NCBI GenBank assembly: GCA_034440615.1
Contig: JAOTOM010003819.1
Span: 1 to 64,000 of the forward strand
Direction of reading: 5' to 3'
Length of the DNA: 64,000 nt
Source of the DNA: Ashinkailepas kermadecensis
Lineage: Eukaryota > Arthropoda > Thecostraca > Neolepadidae
In this document: positions 1 to 14,514 of the stretch, in pieces
Layout: each line of letters begins with the position of its first letter
Position numbering within the stretch: position 1 is the first letter of the stretch
The notes under the pieces: generated by a model
Databases searched by the model: none
What the model was told of the DNA's origin: nothing
The model's input: only the letters and a program-made list of their open reading frames with translations
Program-made: the position numbers and the translations under genes

Positions 1-540
1 GTCTTGGGCCATACTCGAGCCTTCTGGGGACTCTTTTGCCAAACAATTCGCTGGTTTACGCCATGCAGTGAGGACTTTGCAATCAAGAGGCGTTTCTCCT
101 ATCAGAGAAGCGCCGCTTTCTGATTGGGGAGGGGCGGGCACACACCCCCGATGTTCCCCTCTGAATCCGCCATGAGCAATGGGTTCCTGTCATCCGCCCT
201 TCCTGATTGAGAGTGGCGTCATTATGCAGAGACGTCATTATGCGTCATTATGCAGAGACGTAATGCCATTATGTCCAAAAGAGAACAACCCAGTGATGAA
301 GTATTTGTCAAGTTTTGGAGATTAAGCAGCCGGAAGCATAAGTATGAAGGAAGATTGGGCAGGGTGGGTTTTTAATATCGAATTATTACATAAAGACTAT
401 AGGGCCAATGTCAAATGTCATGTTTTGTGTGGTGTGTGGTGTGTGAGAGAGAGTGGTGTGTGGTGGTTTTGTGTGGTGTGTGCGTGTGTGCACGTGCGCG
501 TGCGCGTGTGCCGCGCGTGCGCGTGTGCGTGTGCGTGTGC
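1..540. other. Intergenic sequence with short ATTATG motifs
   Basis: No credible gene is seen. The motif GTCATTATGCAGAGACGT recurs around 220-262 together with a related ATGCCATTATG piece, and a similar ATTATGCCC cluster lies at 2280-2330. From about 420 the sequence becomes GTGTGT/GTGCGC simple repeat that runs into the GA microsatellite. Confidence 0.5.
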
Positions 541-3239
<2,699 letters not shown>

Positions 3240-3535
3240 TGGGTTAGTACGGTGCTTTGCAATTCGGCTCTTCTACGTCCGCTGTACCTCTGGGTAGCCG
3301 TTTACGTTGTGAGTTGCTAGGTAAATCGGCTCATTTACGTCCGATGGCTCCTCTGGGTAGTCGTTTTACGTTATGCTAATTTTTATTTTTATTTTTGTTT
3401 ATGTTTTCCTAAAGCAAGTCGGCTCATCTACTTCCGATGGCACCGCTAGGGTAGCCATTTATCTCTAATTGAGAAGCAAAATCGGCTCATGTACGTCCGA
3501 CGCCATGCGGGGATGGCTATTTACGTGTTTCCTAC
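3240..3535 (+). repeat. Four diverged tandem units with CGGCTC..TACGTCCG core
   Basis: A motif of the form CGGCTCNTNTACNTCCG followed by GGGTAGCCNTTTACGT-like sequence recurs at about 3265, 3326, 3420 and 3484, in one orientation and with 60-95 bp spacing. The units are strongly diverged. They could be an old minisatellite or the repeated untranslated region of a decayed retroelement. No coding content is recognised. Confidence 0.55.
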
Positions 3536-3822
3536 GAGTGTTTCGCGGTCATGCATTGCGAGTTGATGTGAGTGTTGGTGGCGTGCTGCCTACAGTGTTC
3601 CTGCTAGTTTTGTGGCATACATATATTCAAATAGCAATTGAAGGAGTTCTGGGTGCTTGTCACCAAGAAGCGATGGAAGCGACAGGGTGATGCCCTCTTT
3701 TGGCAGAATGCCTTAAGTGGTTGTCTTTGAGAGCTAAAGCTACTACAGTCCAGCAGGATGTGGCATATGCGTAACATGATGTTGCAGGTGCCGCAGTGCG
3801 GTGTTGTATATTGGTCACCCTC

Positions 3823-4540
3823 TCATTGAGGTTGTGTTAGTTTTGTGCAACCAGTTCTAAGTCTAGTGAGGATGACCTCTTTTTGTCGGTGAGATTGATT
3901 TGATGTGTTCCATGTACCTATTGTTGGTTTGATTGCGTGGGTGTGGTTGAATTTGTATTGTGTTGAGTTGTGTTGTGTCCATGTGTTCTGTTGATGTTGG
4001 CGAATGTGGCGTTGTAGGAGTACTTTGCAATCGTCTACCGAATATTCCACGCTAGGATAAGTGTTCAATGCTAAGGCTTGCTTTGCGAGCCGGTCTGCTT
4101 CTTCGTTACCTGGGATGTTGGCGTGGCCCGGAATCCAGAGGAAGGAAAAGTTCATGTTTACGCTATGGGCCACGAGTTGTTGGATTCTATAAATTAAGTG
4201 ATGTGGACAGTCGTGGATGTTGCTAATTGACTGGAGGACAGATTTGGAGTCTGAGCAAATTACTACGTTTCTAGCTTTACGTCTCATGAGAATGGTGATA
4301 GCGGCCAGAATTGCCATTGCTTCAGCGGAGTAGATGGAGAAGTTATCCGGTAGACGCTTGGAAAGTCTGAGACCTGGTCCAGTGATGCCGATGCTCACCT
4401 TTGCCTCGTGTTTCGACCCATCCGTGAAAACGAGTGATTTGTGTTTGTTGTTATCGGCGAACTTGCGGAAGAGGCCAATAATTTCCGCCGATATGATAGT
4501 GAATTTCTTCTCCGGAGAGCAAGTACTGACCTTTGGTTAT
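3823..4540 (-). pseudogene. Non-LTR retrotransposon RNase H domain fragment (I/Jockey-like)
   Basis: Reading leftward on the minus strand, the frame contains the RNase H acidic pattern: LVFTDGSKHEA (first Asp), SAEAMAILAA (Glu), VVICSDSKSVLQS (Asp) and LWIPGHANIPGNEEADRLA (His and last Asp). It ends with the typical post-RNase H motif VILTRLRTGCTKLT. The open frame continues upstream of the first Met (4398) to roughly 4540. In intact elements this domain follows the reverse transcriptase and removes RNA from the RNA-DNA hybrid. No reverse transcriptase of the same element lies upstream, because a hAT relic begins there. I read it as a truncated 3' end of an I- or Jockey-type element; the clade is inferred from domain order only. 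Confidence 0.8.
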
Positions 4541-4557
4541 GCGGTCCTGAAAGCGGG

Positions 4558-4830
4558 CCCACAGTGAGGACCCCTGACCATCGAGATGTTCCCCATGGAG
4601 CACAGGGAGGCCTGGGTGGACATGTTCATTAAATACAACACTGCCCTCCCCAGGTCTGCTGCAGTGGAGAGGCTGTTCAGCGTCGCCGGGGACATCTTGA
4701 GGCCCAAACATCTTCCTGACGGCCTGCAACTTTGAGCAGCTGGTCTTCCTCCGCGGCAACCTGAAGCCTATGGGGTACAAGTACTTGGAGCCTAACATGG
4801 AGGACAAGGAGGAGGAGGACATTGAGTAGA
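4558..4830 (+). pseudogene. hAT transposase C-terminal dimerisation domain relic
   Basis: The plus-strand frame reads [20 protein letters not shown], then [17 protein letters not shown], which is the hallmark hAT C-terminal dimerisation motif. After LPDGLQL a stop is met. Shifting one frame restores the expected continuation [14 protein letters not shown] and an acidic tail that ends in a stop near 4830. One frameshift and the missing upstream catalytic region make it a dead fragment. The GC-rich GCGGCGCAG-type repeats at 5080-5225 could be the subterminal region of the same transposon, but that is inference. Confidence 0.85.
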
Positions 4831-5079
4831 AGGATGAGTAGAGACAGAAACTCAGACCCAGTGGGCGGGGCCAATCTGGCTAAATTTACCGCCGGCCGAG
4901 CAATACAGCTCACGGGCCATGATTTAATCTGTAATGTGAATATAGGTAACTGTGATGCCAATTATAAGTTGTATTTTCAATAAAAAGGACTTTTTATAGC
5001 CTAAAATTGTTTGGTTTGGGGCTAAATAGGTAGAAACTTTGGCACTGCACATAGTTTTTGCATAGGCATACTTAATTAA

Positions 5080-5225
5080 TAGCGGCGCGCGGCGCAGCGG
5101 CGCAGCGGCGCGGAGCGCAACTGCAAGGGCCAAAAATAACGGCGCAGCGGCGCGGGCGCAGGTGGGCATCGCCGTCGGCGCAGGGGCGCGGGCTCAAGTA
5201 CCAAAATTCAGCGGCGCGCCCACCT
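5080..5225. repeat. GCGGCGCAG-rich low-complexity block
   Basis: Short GCGGCGCAG / GGCGCGG words recur about ten times, in sharp contrast to the AT-rich flanks. It follows the hAT transposase relic and may represent hAT subterminal repeats. No terminal inverted repeat or target duplication was established. Confidence 0.45.
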
Positions 5226-5231
5226 TTGCTC

Positions 5232-5768
5232 ATTTCTGTTAAATTCAAACAGATCCCTGTTCCTGACCATGAACAAATTTAAAGACCTCGATGAGATCTC
5301 CTCTCAGCCTTCTATATCTAAGTGAAAACATATTCAGTTTCTTCAATCTTTCCTCATATGCCAGGTTGCCTATACCATTCACCATTTTTGTTGCCCTCTT
5401 TTGTACTCTCTCGAAAAGCCAACAATCTTTTTCATAACTAGGGGACCAAGCTTGGACACAGTATTCCAAATGTGGCCTGACATATGCACAGTAAAGCTTC
5501 CTGATGACTTCCTCACTTTTGTATGATACATTCCTATTTATTGCCCCAAGCATTCTTAGTGCCTTCTTCCTGGCTTCTTTGATCTGTTCTGATGCCCCCA
5601 ATTTTGTGTTCAAAATAACACCTAAGTCCTTCTGCTGAGTCACAGATAGTACTTGGCCACCCATCAAGTACGGAACCTTGATATGCTGCCTACCTACATG
5701 CATGATTTTGCACTTATCAAAATTAAATTTCATTTGCCATTTTTCGGACCACTTCACAAGCTCGTCTA
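5232..5768 (-). mobile_element. CR1-like LINE, truncated second copy (RT 3' part)
   Basis: This minus-strand fragment encodes DELVKWSEKWQMKFNFDKCK through FKFVHGQEQG, the thumb and connection part of a LINE reverse transcriptase. It is nearly identical to 11740-12262 of the larger copy. It starts at a TATATATG/TGTATA tract (5768) and breaks where the larger copy continues with LREMFEFN. There is a one-codon-scale difference near the QQKDLGV motif. High similarity between two copies 6 kb apart points to recent activity or local duplication of this family. Confidence 0.88.
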
Positions 5769-6710
5769 TATATATATGTGTGTATATATATATGCATGTA
5801 TGCATGCATGAAAGATGGAAAACAATCCTGAAAACCTGCAGTTTCCGTATCTGCACATGTCTGCCAGCCAGTGATCTTGGGTAACGGTAATAAGGGTGTG
5901 ACATTCCATCCAGTATCGATACCTCCGCCGGTAGCCGAAATATAATGTTGCCGGCGCCTTTTCCTTGCAGGAGGGGTACCACCTTCCCACGGTAGGCACA
6001 TGTCCCCGGGCACCCACCCTTGTTTACGCCCCTGTACCGAGTGGGGAGGAATTATGTTACAACAGTTATCTTTTACTTGCTCCTACCCCTCCGTCCCAGC
6101 CTAGGTCTTCAGTTGGCGTGTCTCATCATACTGCTACTACCCGTGGCACCGCGCGATACCTGCAGCGCTTGACATGAAGGCAGTCAGCGTGGGTCCAAGC
6201 AAAAATTGCTCGTGTTAGGGAAAAATAAGGCTCATATTCGGGGACAAGATCCTTCAGCCTTCCAAATGAACATGATTTTGTCCCATTTTGATGATATTTA
6301 AGATCGGAAATGTCGTGTGGAATATACGGAAGTTTGGCTGAAGCGCCTACGGGGCTGAGCAATTGTCCAGCCCATGTAACGTCACCGGTTGCCAAACGAC
6401 ATTGGAGGGGCTCGAGTTTGACGGACGTTCACGGTGTGGGGATTACTTTAATGCAGCGCAGAAAACTGTAACTTCTACTTCTACTCGTTCATTCAAACTT
6501 CTATTCGTTCGTCGGTGGATTTCTGCTGGGGGTGTCGGAAGTTTCCTCGCAGTCCGTGCTCTCTTCGTGAATCAACGTTGTAGTGTAAATTAGATAGGTT
6601 CCTAAGGGGGTAAGTTTCACTCATCTGGGTACATGTGTCGTTACGCCCTGGGCCAAACACGCATTTTTCGTAGGTACCTAAATGTGTTCTTTGAACTCAT
6701 AACATTTGGG

Positions 6711-6767
6711 CGCGATATGACCACTGCAGTCGATGTGCCCTTTAAACCCAAATAACTAACTAACTCA
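6711..6767 (+). repeat. Short dispersed repeat, CAGTCGATG..CCC..(AACT)n tail (copy 1)
   Basis: GGGCGCGATATGACC, then GCAGTCGATGTGCCCTTTAA and AACCCAAATAACTAACTAAC. The same 50-60 bp module recurs in one orientation at about 20917, 22551, 26350, 35329, 42301 and 61140. It resembles the 3' tail of the tRNA-derived SINEs in this window (GCTATATGAC..GGTCGACGTG..AACCAATAACCAACC), so it may be the tail of a related, 5'-truncated SINE. Confidence 0.65.
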
Positions 6768-6939
6768 TGATATTTATTTTTTCAGTTACAAATGTAATGT
6801 TATCACTCATTTACTCAGATAATGCTTACTTTTCAGTTTGCAAACAGTATAACACCAGTCATTTTTTGTGTTAAAAGATGTTTTTTTTAAAAAATTTCTT
6901 CAGAATACCTACCTACCATGACTATGATGGTGACAAAGA

Positions 6940-7990
6940 TGATGGGATGGTTAATTTGTCTTAAAATGTGTTGATATTTTGGAATTTTTATTTGGAATAG
7001 GTACCATGTTTGTGAAGGTTACTAAGATGGTTGGACCACATATTCTGTGCAAATGCTTACTTTTTAGGTTGTGAGCAACATAATGCCAAAAAGGGGCTTT
7101 GAGTTAGGTAACTGCATACAAAGAAATGTTTACAACAATATTTAAAAATCCAACATAACCTAACCTAACCTAGCCTAACATACTTTTGGAGAAGAAATCC
7201 AAAAAAAATTACAAAACTGTCGAGCAATTTATTTTCTGGAAATTCTCAAAATGAAAAAGAGACATAGCCTAGCCTAACCTAACTTAACATATCCTAAGCT
7301 GCTTTTAAAGAAAAAAACTTTTTGGGGGAAATCTTTCTGAGAAAGAAATTGGAAACTTTGATATTATTGTGCTTTATGGTGGTAACATGAAAAGTTTTTA
7401 CATGCATTTTCCTCCATAAATCAAACAAATGGGTTAGGTTAGTTTAGGTTTTTTAAATTTGATTTTTTATTTGCACAACACAAGTGGTCCCATCAATATT
7501 ATTGTGCTTTAAGGTGGTAACAACACATTTGCCTCCAAAAACCAAACAAATGGGCTAGGTTCGGTTTGGTTAGGTTAGTTTAGGTATTTAAGTTGGAAAT
7601 TTTTGTCAATAACTTTTTATAAAAAAGGATTTCCAAATAAATTTTGGAAATAGTTTTTCTTCAAATGCAGTTGATGCTAGGTTGGGTTAAGTTTTTATAA
7701 TTGTGAAATTTTTCAGAAAATATGTAGCTTAATTCTTTTCATTTTTTCTCCATAGGGAGTTTAGGCTAGCTTAAGTTATGTTATGTTTCATGTTTTTTTA
7801 ATTTTAAAAAACATTTTTATGCTACGTTACCTAACTCAAAGTGCCTTTTTAGTGTCATTTTGCTCACAACCTGAAAAGTAAGCATTTGCACAAGAAATGA
7901 GTGGTACCATCATTTTAACCACATTAATAAATATTGCATTGGAATGATGTATTCCAAGAATTCATAAATCACCTTAAAGCACAAATTTAC
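6940..7990. mobile_element. AT-rich element with ~190-bp imperfect terminal inverted repeats
   Basis: The left end (about 6945-7120) contains GTGCAAATGCTTACTTTTTA, GGTTGTGAGCAACATAATG and TTTGAGTTAGGTAAC in order. The right end (about 7800-7985) carries the same series in reverse complement (CCTAACTCAAAG, TTTTGCTCACAACCTG, AAAAGTAAGCATTTGCAC). Short CCTAA runs (7153-7180) and TTAGG runs (7433-7450, 7567-7585) are placed symmetrically inside. No transposase ORF is visible, so a MITE-like non-autonomous element is the simplest reading. A related, same-orientation copy of the right half lies at 63270-63790, with further pieces at 8350-8470, 15110-15170 and 63005-63150. Confidence 0.6.
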
Positions 7991-8600
7991 CAGTTATGTT
8001 ATGCTATATTACATTTCATCCTTTTTGAACATTGTTTTTATGCTATAATATTATGTTACATTTATTCTTTCTTAACATTATTTTGTATGCTAAATAATAA
8101 TATAATAAATAATTACATGCTAATGCACAACTTAAAGCCCCAACATCAACCCTCCCTATCTCAGCTACAAATTATCCTGTGGAGGAGTAAAGTACAAGTA
8201 TAAACACTAAATATTCGGGAGATGTCCCTCTCTCAGCCCCTGCCTTCAGCATCTTACTTTCACATACACTATTTAGCTCAATATTTAATAATGTATATTT
8301 AATATTTAATAATTTCACATATATATTTAGGTGGTGTGTAAAGAACATATGGTAAATTTGTCTTAAAAGGTGTTTTTGGAATTTTTGGATTTTTTTTTCT
8401 CGGAATACCATGTTTATGAACGTGATTCGGAAGATGCAATCATTCGTTTTCTCTGTAAATGCTTACGTCTCGGTTGATCTTAGCGATAATATCTATAATG
8501 CGCCAATGCTTTGTTTCTGCCTCTTTGCCACATAGATAACACACCACTACTATTCCACCACAATGCTGAAAAAAACTAAACACACAGCACGGCTAACGGC
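7991..8600. other. AT-rich intergenic sequence with a partial copy of the 6940-7990 repeat
   Basis: No gene is seen. About 8350-8470 repeats the left terminal segment of the element at 6940 (AAATTTGTCTTAAAA, TGGAATTTTTGGAT, ACCATGTTTATGAA). Confidence 0.4.
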
Positions 8601-8985
8601 TGGCTTCTGCTCGGTCTCGTCTTGCCTCACGACTTCCAACAAATAGTATGATAATTCATAATTAAATAGGAAAATCTAACCTAACCTAACCTAACATAAT
8701 ACAATCTACTCTTATCTAAACTAATATAAACTCATATTTTAATTTAAAAACACAAGCGTAATGCTTATCGTGATGGACCGCGAAGTGATATTTAAAAGAG
8801 CCGGCTTCTGCTCGGTCTGGTCGTCTTTCCTCACGACTTCCAACAAGCAGTATGATAATTAATAATTAAATAGGAAAACCTAACCTAACCTAATCTAACG
8901 TAATACAATCTACTCTTATCTAAACTAATATAAACTCACATATTATAATTTAAAAACACAACCATAATATTTATCGTGATAAATT
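8600..8985. repeat. Two tandem ~190-bp units containing CCTAA runs
   Basis: The segment from GGCTTCTGCTCGGTCT through CTTATCGTGATG (about 8607-8778) is repeated with ~90 percent identity at about 8803-8985. Both units carry CTAACCTAACCTAA, which matches the arthropod telomere pentamer TTAGG in reverse complement, but only 3-4 repeats long, so they are more likely part of the dispersed repeat than telomeric DNA. Confidence 0.75.
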
Positions 8986-8986
8986 G

Positions 8987-11503
8987 TGACAGGGAGGAGT
9001 TGGGAGTTGGGAGGAGTTTGTAATTGTTGAGTGTTATGCATTAGCAAGTGAGTCTCTTATTAAGTCGAAAAGCTTTATAACTTTATATAGGATATACCTA
9101 GCAGTGGATTCAGCACCTTCCTTCGGGATGTGATGCTGATGAGATTGTCTATGGTGGCACGATGGGTATGATGGGAGGAGCTTGTGATTGTTGAGGGTGT
9201 TATGCGGTAGCAAGTGAGTGGTGCTAGATAGGCTGGGATATATAGCTTCCTAGGAACTTGGGATAAGGGATTGATTGGGGTGGGAGTATGTACATTTCTA
9301 GTACCTTTTCTAGATAGGCTTAACCCAGATGGGCCCCTGTGGCTCTTATTAGGCCTTAATACTTTATGACTTTATTTATGTCCAATTGGGCCATCTTGAA
9401 TTGTCATCATGGAACTTTGTCTCTGGAAGGGTGCTTCTTGCAAAAAAAATTGAGGGGTCATTCGGGCGCACTGAAGGTCAGACTTCTGTCAATGGGCAAC
9501 TCTGGTCGAAAACCTGAGGGGACACTGGGGACATATGCCCCCAGCGCCCCTTGTATCCGCCCCTGTCCCAGAAACAATTGAAAGGGATTCTGATGAACTG
9601 GAGCCACTGAGATGGTTCCATGATAGCTTGACGCTGCCCCGCGGTAAGACGTCTAACTTTCTGCAGGTATTCAACTTTCGGTATCTTCGAACCAAAGTGG
9701 TCATACACCTACCTCCCAGCGAGGGTTTGTGACCCCCATGAAACATTGCATCCATATCCAGTTCAAGTTGTTTATTGCAACAGCCTGGTTCTGTATGCAC
9801 CACATTTCGAGTGCAAGCAATGCTACCGAAGGTAGTGCAGAAGATTCCCGGTCAACATGCCTCTCACATAACGTTCACTGGGGGGGGGGGTCGGCCACCT
9901 AAGATCTGAAACTAGAAGCACACAATTTGGAAGAATTATGACTGTAGTGAACTCGCGCCAGTATAGATTTCATGACCCGAGGTCAACGTCTTCAGGGTCA
10001 AATGAGGTCACAATCTGCCTCCACTCAACCCCAGCCGGCACCACCCGTACATACAGAAAGTATGCACGTTCCACTGCCGAACAATAGGTAGACACCGTTC
10101 ATACGTACGCTCGCTACGACCCTGGCACAGACTGTGCGTGCTGTCGTTACGGTCGGTAGTACGGACCCATCTTGCGATCGTTACGGCCAGCGGGTACCAG
10201 GTACGTAGCAAGCGTACGTATGAACAGTCTCTACCTACAGTTCAGCAGTGGAACGTGCATACTTTCTGTACGTACGGGCGGTGCCGGCTGGGGTTGGGTG
10301 GAGGCCGATTGTGACCTCATTTGACCCTGAAGACGTTGACCTCGGGTCATGAAATGTATACCGCAGCGAGTTCACTACAGCCGTAAGTCCTCCAAATTGT
10401 GTGCTTCTAGTTTCAGATCTTAGGTGGCCGAACCCCCCCCCCCCACTGGTGAACGTTATGTGAGAGGCATATTGACCTGGGATCTTCTGCACCTCCTACA
10501 GTAGCGCTGGTTGCACTCAAAATGCAACGGAATGTGGTGAGTACGGAGCCAGGCTGTTGAAATAAACAACTTGAACTGGATATGGATGCAATGTTTCATG
10601 GAGTCACAAACCCTCGCTGTGAGGTAGGTGTATGACCACTTTGTTTCGAAGATACCAAAAGTTGAATACCTGCAGAAAGTGAGAGGTCTTACCGCTGGGC
10701 AGCGTGAAGCTATCATGGAACCATCTCAGTGGCTCCACTTCATCAGAATCCCTTTCAATTGTTTCTGGAACGGGGGCGGATACAAGGGACGCTGGGGGCA
10801 TATGTCCCCAGTGTCCCCTCAGGTTTTCGACCAGAGTTGCCCATTGACAGAAGTCTGACCTTCAGTGTGCCCGAATGACCCCTCAATTTTTTTTGCAAGA
10901 AGCACCCTTCCAGAGACAAAGTTCCATGATGACAATTCAAGATGGCCCAATTGGACATAAATAAAGTCATAAAGTATTAAGGCCTAATAAGAGCCACAGG
11001 GGCCCATCTGGGTTAAGCCTATCTAGAAATGTACATACTCCCACCCCAATCAATCCCTTATCCCAAGTTCCTAGGAAGCTATAATCCCAGCCTATCTAGC
11101 ACCACTCACTTGCTACCGCATAACACCCTCAACAATCACAAGCTCCTCCCATCATACCCATCATGCCACCATAGACAATCTCATCAGCATCAGATCCCGA
11201 AGGAAGGTGCCGAATCCACTGCTAGGCACATCCCACACAAATTCATAAAGCGTTCAGACTTAATAAGAGACTCACTTGCTATTGCATAATACACTCAACA
11301 ATTACAAACTCCTCCCATCATACCCATTGTGCTACCATAGACAATCTCATCAGTATCACATCCCGAAGGAAGGTGCTGAATCCACTGCTAGGTATATCCT
11401 ATATAAAGTTATAAAGCTTTTAGACTTAATAAGAGACTCACTTGCTATTGCATAACACTCAACAATTACAAACTCCTCCCAACTCCCAACTCCTCCCTGT
11501 CGA
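8987..11503. mobile_element. 2.5-kb foldback palindrome with ~1.1-kb arms
   Basis: The left arm (8987-10118) and right arm (10204-11503) are reverse complements around a spacer of about 85 bp. Outer ends are GACAGGGAGGAGTTGGGAG on the left and its complement at 11485-11503. Inner ends are CGTACGCTCGCTACG (left) and CGTAGCAAGCGTACG (right). ORFs in the arms (9366-9581 plus, 10755-10970 minus) are mirror copies differing at about four residues and have no recognisable domain. The arms contain internal direct repeats of ~165 bp (AAGTGAGTCTCTTATTAAG.. unit), two full copies on the right and one on the left, which explains the unequal lengths. Long terminal inverted repeats with internal direct repeats resemble Foldback-type elements. 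No transposase is seen. The right end abuts the 3' end of the CR1-like LINE. Confidence 0.85.
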
Positions 11504-12496
11504 TCAACCCTCCCTGGAATACAGAAAAACAATCCCCCTATTCTTATAATGATTGTCTATGCCGTTTTTAAAGATGTTCAGTGTGTTGCTACTGACAATG
11601 GTTCCTGGCAGCTGGTTCCAGTGTTCTACTACCCTGTTGGTGAAGAAAGACTGTCTTAACCTTGTCCTGCTGTGATTAACTTTAATTTTGAATTGATGAC
11701 CTCTAATTGCATGTTTTCTGTTAAATTCAAACATTTCCCTGAGATATCCCTGTTCCTGACCATGAACAAATTTAAAAACCTCCATGAGATCTCCTCTTAG
11801 CCTTCTATATCTAAGTGAAAACATATTCAATTTCTTCAGTCTTTCCTCATATGCCAGGTTGCCTATACCATTAACCATTTGTGTTGCCCTCTTTTGTACT
11901 CTCTCTAAAAGCCAACAATCTTTCTCATAACTAGGGGACCAAGCTTGGACACAGTATTCCAAATGTGGCCTGACATATGCACAGTAAAGCTTCCTGATGA
12001 CCTCCTCACTTTTGTATGACACATTCCTCTGTATTGCCCCAAGCATTCTTAGTGCCTTCTTCCTGGCTTCTTTGGTCTGTTCTGATGCCCCCAATTTTGT
12101 GTTCAAAATAACACCTAAGTCCTTCTCCTGCTGAGTCACAAATAGTACTTGGCCACCCATCAAGTATGGAGTCTCCATATGCTGCCTACCTACATGCATG
12201 ACTTTGCACTTATCAAAATTAAACTTTATTTGCCATTTTTCGGACCACTTCACTAGCTCGTCTAAGTCTTTCTGCAGCAAAACCTGCTCATTGTGCCCTG
12301 TTATTGCCCTAAAGATCTTCAAATCATCCGCAAATTTCAAAACCTTACTGCTTAGGCCACATTCAATGCTATTCACATATATAATGAACAATAGTGGCCC
12401 CAGTACCGACCCCTGGGGGACTCCACTAAGAACATTTTGCCATGATGACTTTGTACCATTTAGCATCACTTTCTGCTGTCTATCTGAAAGCCACAA
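11504..12496 (-). pseudogene. LINE reverse transcriptase, C-terminal part
   Basis: The frame holds NVLSGVPQGSVLGPLLFIIY (RT motif B region), KVLKFADDLKIFRA (catalytic Asp pair), EKDLGVILN, and a thumb/C-terminal region ending VFLYSREG then stop. It continues the RT begun in 13862-12480 after a one-base-scale frameshift near 12490, where LKWT..LWLSDRQQKV would be contiguous in an intact copy. The product would copy LINE RNA at a nicked target. Conserved cores and few lesions suggest recent inactivation. Confidence 0.9.
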
Positions 12497-13862
12497 CTGT
12501 CCATTTTAGGATGCTACCTGCAATACCATGGACCTGAAGCTGCATCATTAACCGTTTATGGGGTACCTTGTCAAAGGCCTTACTAAAGTCAAGATATGCT
12601 ACATCAACCTGATTTCCCTGATCAAATTGTTCTGTAGCAAAATTTAAAAAGTCCAAGAGATTTGTGAGACACGATCGCCCTTTTCTAAACCCATGTTGAG
12701 TATCTTGAATCAATCTGTTTCCTTCCAGAAAACTAACTATTCTATCCTTGATAATTGATTCGAGTACCTTGCAGACTAGGGATGTGAGGCTTACTGGCCT
12801 ATAGTTTTCAACTTTCCCTCTTTCTCCTTTCTTGAAAATAGGAACTACATTTGCCCTTTTCCAATCTGTTGGAATTTCATTTTGTGAAACTGATCTACAA
12901 AATATTATACTAAGTGGAATTGCCACTTCCTTTTCAGCTTCCCGCAATACCCTAGCATAAATTCCATCGGGTCCTGCTGCCTTGTTTGGCTTTATTTTTC
13001 TGATATAATTGAAAACAATATCACTATCAATGAAATCAACATCGTGTATCTGATGACCTGTCACTGAACTGTGATTCACGGTTGGCAGATTAGTCACATC
13101 CTCCACTGTAAACACTGATTTAAACTGCTTGCTCAGCTCTTCAACCATCTCACCATCCTCCCTCAATATAGTCCCATTTACTTCCAGTGGACCAATTGTG
13201 CTTGAAACTTTACTTAGCTTGTAGAAACTAAAGAACTTTTTACTGTCCCCATTACAGTTCCTAGCCAAATCCAATTCTTTTGCTCGCTTTGCTGCTCTGA
13301 TTTTCTGCTTCACAGCATCTCTAGATTTTTGATACGACCTTAGATTTACGATATTTGAAGCTTCCTTAGCTACTCTAAATGCACCTTTCTTAGCCTTAAT
13401 TGCTTTCATCACATCTGGTGTAAGCCATGCTGGCTTTCCTACCCTTCTTTTGCGCCTTTGCTTTTGGGGGACATGTCTAATCTGAATTTCCCTCAAGTAG
13501 GATTTGAACTTTTCCCACATTTCACAGGCATTTAAATCAAAGAATTCTTCTTCCCATTTTATGGCACTTAAAGCCTCTCTCATGCAGTCAAAGTCTGCCC
13601 TGTTAAAATTTGGAATCTTTGCCAAATTATCCTTGATTGTCCCTGATACCTGTGCCTTGAATCTCACTATGTTATGGTCACTTCTTCCCAGAGTTTCTCC
13701 TACAGTCAAGTCTTGAACTAAATCACTTAAATCTGAGAAGACAAGGTCCAAGAATGAGCCCTGCCTGGTTGATTCCGTTACAAACTCGTGTAAGAACAAG
13801 TCCTCTTCAAGGCATTTTCCTAAACAGTTTTCATGATGGGGAGCCAACACCAACATTTTCAT
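12480..13862 (-). pseudogene. LINE endonuclease C-terminus plus RT N-terminal half
   Basis: The first ~80 residues contain SFLDLVFSDLSDL and GRSDHNIVRF, the last block of an APE-type endonuclease with the catalytic Asp-His. After a linker rich in Lys/Arg come IPTDWKRANVVPIFKKG, ENYRPVSLTSLVCKVLE, LIQDTQHGFRKGRSCLTNLL and VDVAYLDFSKAFDKVPHKRL, which are RT fingers/palm motifs 1-A. The frame ends with a premature stop after ILKWTVVAFR, and the RT resumes in the neighbouring frame at 12496. Confidence 0.9.
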
Positions 13863-14394
13863 ATCCTTTTAGATTAAAGTCACCAAGAATAAGGCATTTC
13901 CTCTGAAAGTTTCTACTGATTTCCTCACAAATCACCTTATCGAGCTCCAGTTGCTGAGAATGTGGCAAGGTTCCTGATCGATACAAAGCTCCTATCCTCA
14001 GTTTATTGCTGTTGCCTTTTCCCACAGCAACATCAAGCCAAATGGACTCCACAGACACATTTTGTACCCCATCTGCTACTTTTTGAGAACTGTATAAGCT
14101 ATTCACATAGAGCATTACACCACCCCCTTTCACTGCTGGACCCCTATTGCATGAAAACATATTGTATCCCTGGATCTCATAGTCCTGCAAGTTATCCCCA
14201 AAATATCCCTCACTGACCCATGACTCAGTAATGCAAACAAAATCTGGTTTCTCCTCAGCAACATAACACTTGAACTCATCAAATTTGGATCGAATGCTCT
14301 GAGCATTAAGCATCATACACTTAACAAAAGTTCCATGACCCTCTTTGGCTTTTTTAATGATGAGTAGCTCTATCATCTCTGGATGAGATACCAC
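13831..14394 (-). pseudogene. LINE APE-type endonuclease, N-terminal part
   Basis: Motifs in order: MMLNAQSIRSKFDEF (catalytic Asn block), DFVCITESWVSEG (metal-binding Glu), GGGVMLYVNS, RIGALYRSG and CLILGDFNLKG (Asp-Asn block). The frame is lost just after this motif, and the remaining SDHN block lies in the overlapping frame 13862-12480. The enzyme nicks target DNA for target-primed reverse transcription. Confidence 0.9.
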
Positions 14395-14514
14395 TCTGCC
14401 CCCTTGATCTACTGCTACCCCTATTTGCTGACTGTGAGGTTCTATTGCCTATGCTGTCACTAGTGGCATATCCCTGAGATGGCAATGCCAATTCTTCCCT
14501 CCCCACCCCATTAT

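Noticed and set aside
7153..7180. Interstitial telomere (CCTAA)n
   Set aside because: Only three to four pentamers and part of a dispersed repeat; not a telomeric tract.
9366..9581. Conserved mirror ORFs in the palindrome arms as genes
   Set aside because: Identity follows from the palindrome itself; no domain, no start context, no third copy seen.
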